Assembly: GCF_001039355.2 (NCBI RefSeq)
Contig: NW_019775014.1
Coordinates: 62,001 to 126,000 of the forward strand
Length of the DNA: 64,000 bases
Source: Lingula anatina
Lineage: Eukaryota; Brachiopoda; Lingulata; Lingulida; Lingulidae
Direction: 5' to 3'
Both the position numbers and the translations under genes were made by a program. Under the pieces are notes generated by a model that did no database searches, had not been told where the DNA came from, and saw nothing but the letters and a program-made list of their open reading frames with translations. How positions within the stretch are numbered: position 1 is the first letter of the stretch; each line of letters starts with the position of its first letter. Shown piece by piece: positions 61,727 through 64,000 of the stretch.

Positions 61727-63000
61727 TATTACAAAACTGAGTTTTGTCTATGTTACAAAAAACAGAACTGGTCACTGGGATAAAATAGAAAAAAAAAATA
61801 CTAGTTCCAAAAATGTCCTCACATGACCAGTGTCAGGGTTTTAGATCCCCTGCCTAAAATAGACCCTTTATATTGTTTTCAGATAGCATTAAAACCTATA
61901 AATACTCCCTCCTAAATCAGTATTTTGATGTTAATAAAATCCTTATTTATTAGGTTAGCATCTCTTATACAACATTTTTATCAAAGACAAACCAGTAGGT
62001 GCCTGCGTTCTTAACATGATCATCTTTGTATTATTTGCTCATGCAAAAAATCAAAAGACTAAAATGTTCTTGTTATTTTATTCTATAAATTACCGATACC
62101 TTAATTAATTACAGTATGTCTGATAGTATTTGTAAACGGAGCCAGATGTGGTCTGTAGGAATGGGTATAATGTGTGTATACATAAAATGGTGTAGCAGTG
62201 TATGTGTAAATTAGAAAAAGATGGCCTTGCATGTCCCAGAGGCAGCGTTTTATGTAGTGATTTTAAATGTCACAGCATAAGAAAATCTACAAAGTGCAGT
62301 TGTATATTTATGTAGATATATATATATATGAAAATGAGTGATTTTTTATCAGCATTGTTTTCCCCATTGATACAATATTATTACTACAAAAGTGACAGCG
62401 TCACTTGTTTGGTATGTAAAAGTGTTATGTATTTATGTCAGTTTTCACACGTCAGAAAGGAGTTTGTCATTTTAATCATTGGTTAAGTATTCATATTATT
62501 TTTGTATGTAAATGTTCACCAAGTGTCTGCCTAATTTATGTATCGTTTACTCACATTTTGTTGTAGGTATATAATAGATTATAGCAGTAGTTTGTATTAT
62601 AGCTAGGTTTACATTACTGAAGTTATGCATTTATATTGGTAAAATGCCATCATGCGTCTTCTGGAATTTAAACCATTTTACTACTTCCATGTATTTTAAT
62701 ATAAATGCCATGCTTTAAAAAGCATTGTATTTATAACATTTTTTTCATGTTATAGTATATAATATTTCTCTCCGATAGTAAGCGACAAACACAAGTTATT
62801 CCGTTTTCAAAATGTTTATTGATGGTCACCCAATGAGAAAACAGTCTTGTAACACAGTGGTCAGTCTTTTCCAAATAACTAATACTGTGTTATAGGAAAG
62901 AAAATATATGTTAATTTATGAAGATGCCTGAATTAATGTGGTTTATATATAAACATAAGGTGTGAATCTCAGTTATAACTTTGTTGATATTCTCAGGGGG
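61727..63000 (+). other. Probable 3' UTR of CCDC158 and flank
   Basis: AT-rich and without a supported open frame. An AATAAA hexamer lies at about 61933; further A/T-rich sites follow, so the end of the transcript is uncertain. Confidence 0.5.
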
Positions 63001-64000
63001 TGCAAGTGTGTGCTTTTTCCAGGTGTTGAAAAGGTCAAGACCTGCTGAAAAGTTTAAGATGTCAAAACATACTAAGGTACACCTATTCCATATTGAGGTT
63101 ATTGAAGTTGTTATAAATATCTGTACATGGAATGACAACTGTACTTCCATGATCTGTGTATCAGATCTAGAGAGAGGGGGAGAAAAGAATAAGCTGCTAT
63201 GATATTTGAAATAGTCTCTGTAGGTTCAAGCTTTTCATTTTCACTTTTAGTTTCACTTAGTACTTTGGAATTTGAAGCTGATAACCAAAGATAATTATCA
63301 GTGCTCAAAACGTTTACAATCATGAAGATTAATTTCCTATTAATTTGTACTTCATTATCTGTAAGGTATATCAAATAAAATGTTATTCCATTTATTAAAA
63401 TATGTTTTTTTTTTCATAACAATGACACTTTGGCTTAACATCTTATAGAAGTATGTGCAGTGATATTTCCTTTTTAATGCAAAAAAGTATTTTCAAACCA
63501 ATAGTTATTAAAAACAAATAATAAAAAACTACCATGTGTCTTAACTTTCCACAAAAATTGAGATACCCCTATGAAAAGCGACAGTATTCAAAGTGATGCT
63601 TTAGAGGCACATCTCCAGACAAACCCTCAGGAAGAATCCACGCTTTGTTATAATTACGTGTGAGATAATACAATGTCACTTGTGCAATATATGCCATAAC
63701 ACCTCTCGCTGACACTCGAGGTGTTCATGGCATATATCGCGAGAGGGGGACAGTGTATTATTTGACATACATACCGAGAACAAATATAAATGTAGTCATT
63801 TCACCCTAAAACACCCCTTAAACCGAATAAAGTGACCCTATATCACGCTCTAGAGATGTTATATGGAATAAACTCTTCCACGTGCACTGGTCATCTCCCG
63901 CCAAATCCTTATGTAATGTCTGACCAATTTGGCCAATTTTTGCTAAGGCCACACTTTTATGTTTTTATGGATGACATCCTGCACCTGCACCGATTTTCGT
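63001..64000. other. Intergenic flank at window end
   Basis: No gene is supported. A 54-base exon-like patch (63023-63076) and a fold-back palindrome (about 63655-63770) are the only structures I see. Confidence 0.45.
63655..63770. mobile_element. Fold-back palindrome, possible MITE remnant
   Basis: Two arms match as inverted repeats: ATATATGCCATAACACCTC on the left against the reverse complement of GAGGTGTTCATGGCATATAT on the right, with one indel. The similarity weakens but continues outward (AATACAATGTC against AATACACTGTC). The loop is only about ten bases. Such hairpins are typical of fold-back or MITE elements; no target-site duplication was identified. Confidence 0.5.

Noticed and set aside
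62911-63374. Short open frames on both strands after CCDC158
   Set aside because: They are low-complexity, mutually overlapping and lack a start context or paired splice sites, apart from the patch listed separately.

Overview
The window is animal nuclear DNA: AT-rich, with long introns bounded by GT–AG sites, no operons, and genes whose relatives are metazoan. An 849-base run of N and three single Ns mark it as a draft assembly. The gene content and the strong heterozygosity suggest a lophotrochozoan, perhaps a bivalve mollusc. That placement is inference; nothing here fixes the species.

Layout. (1) 1-15.7 kb: the 3' part of a plus-strand receptor gene. Three phase-1 exons encode a thrombospondin type-1 repeat, a Pro/Thr linker plus CUB domain, and a transmembrane segment with a roughly 730-residue cytoplasmic tail. 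The upstream 8.3 kb shows no exon I can support. (2) 16.5-48.1 kb: a plus-strand gene for an EF-hand plus WD40 protein of the WDR49/WDR64/EFCAB8/WDY type, with three candidate alternative first exons and an RFX X-box-like site in front of the first. (3) 48.05-48.38 kb: a candidate two-exon minus-strand gene for an 86-residue single-pass membrane protein that overlaps the 3' end of the WD40 gene. (4) 48.5-49.4 kb: assembly gap. (5) 50.0-61.7 kb: a complete 24-exon plus-strand CCDC158 orthologue (1,261 residues, coiled coil). (6) 61.7-64 kb: 3' UTR and intergenic DNA ending in a fold-back palindrome.

The most important structural point is that 24.2-40.8 kb holds two copies of one region in the order A1-A2-B1-B2, with single Ns exactly at the A1/A2 and B1/B2 joins. 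Coding differences between the copies of the EF-hand and WD40 exons are synonymous, a B1-to-B2 splice would break the reading frame, and A1 abuts B2 almost perfectly. The piece from about 27,179 to 35,495 is therefore best read as the other haplotype inserted between two flanking contigs, not as a real duplication. The haploid locus is about 8.3 kb shorter than shown.

The EF-hand/WD40 protein and CCDC158 are both large scaffold-type proteins. The X-box-like site and the tissue pattern of their relatives point toward cilia or sperm for the first. I found no evidence of a novel multi-gene system. The points most worth following are the TSP1-CUB receptor with its SPxK-repeat tail, the antisense mini-gene, the alternative first exons and the haplotype artefact.
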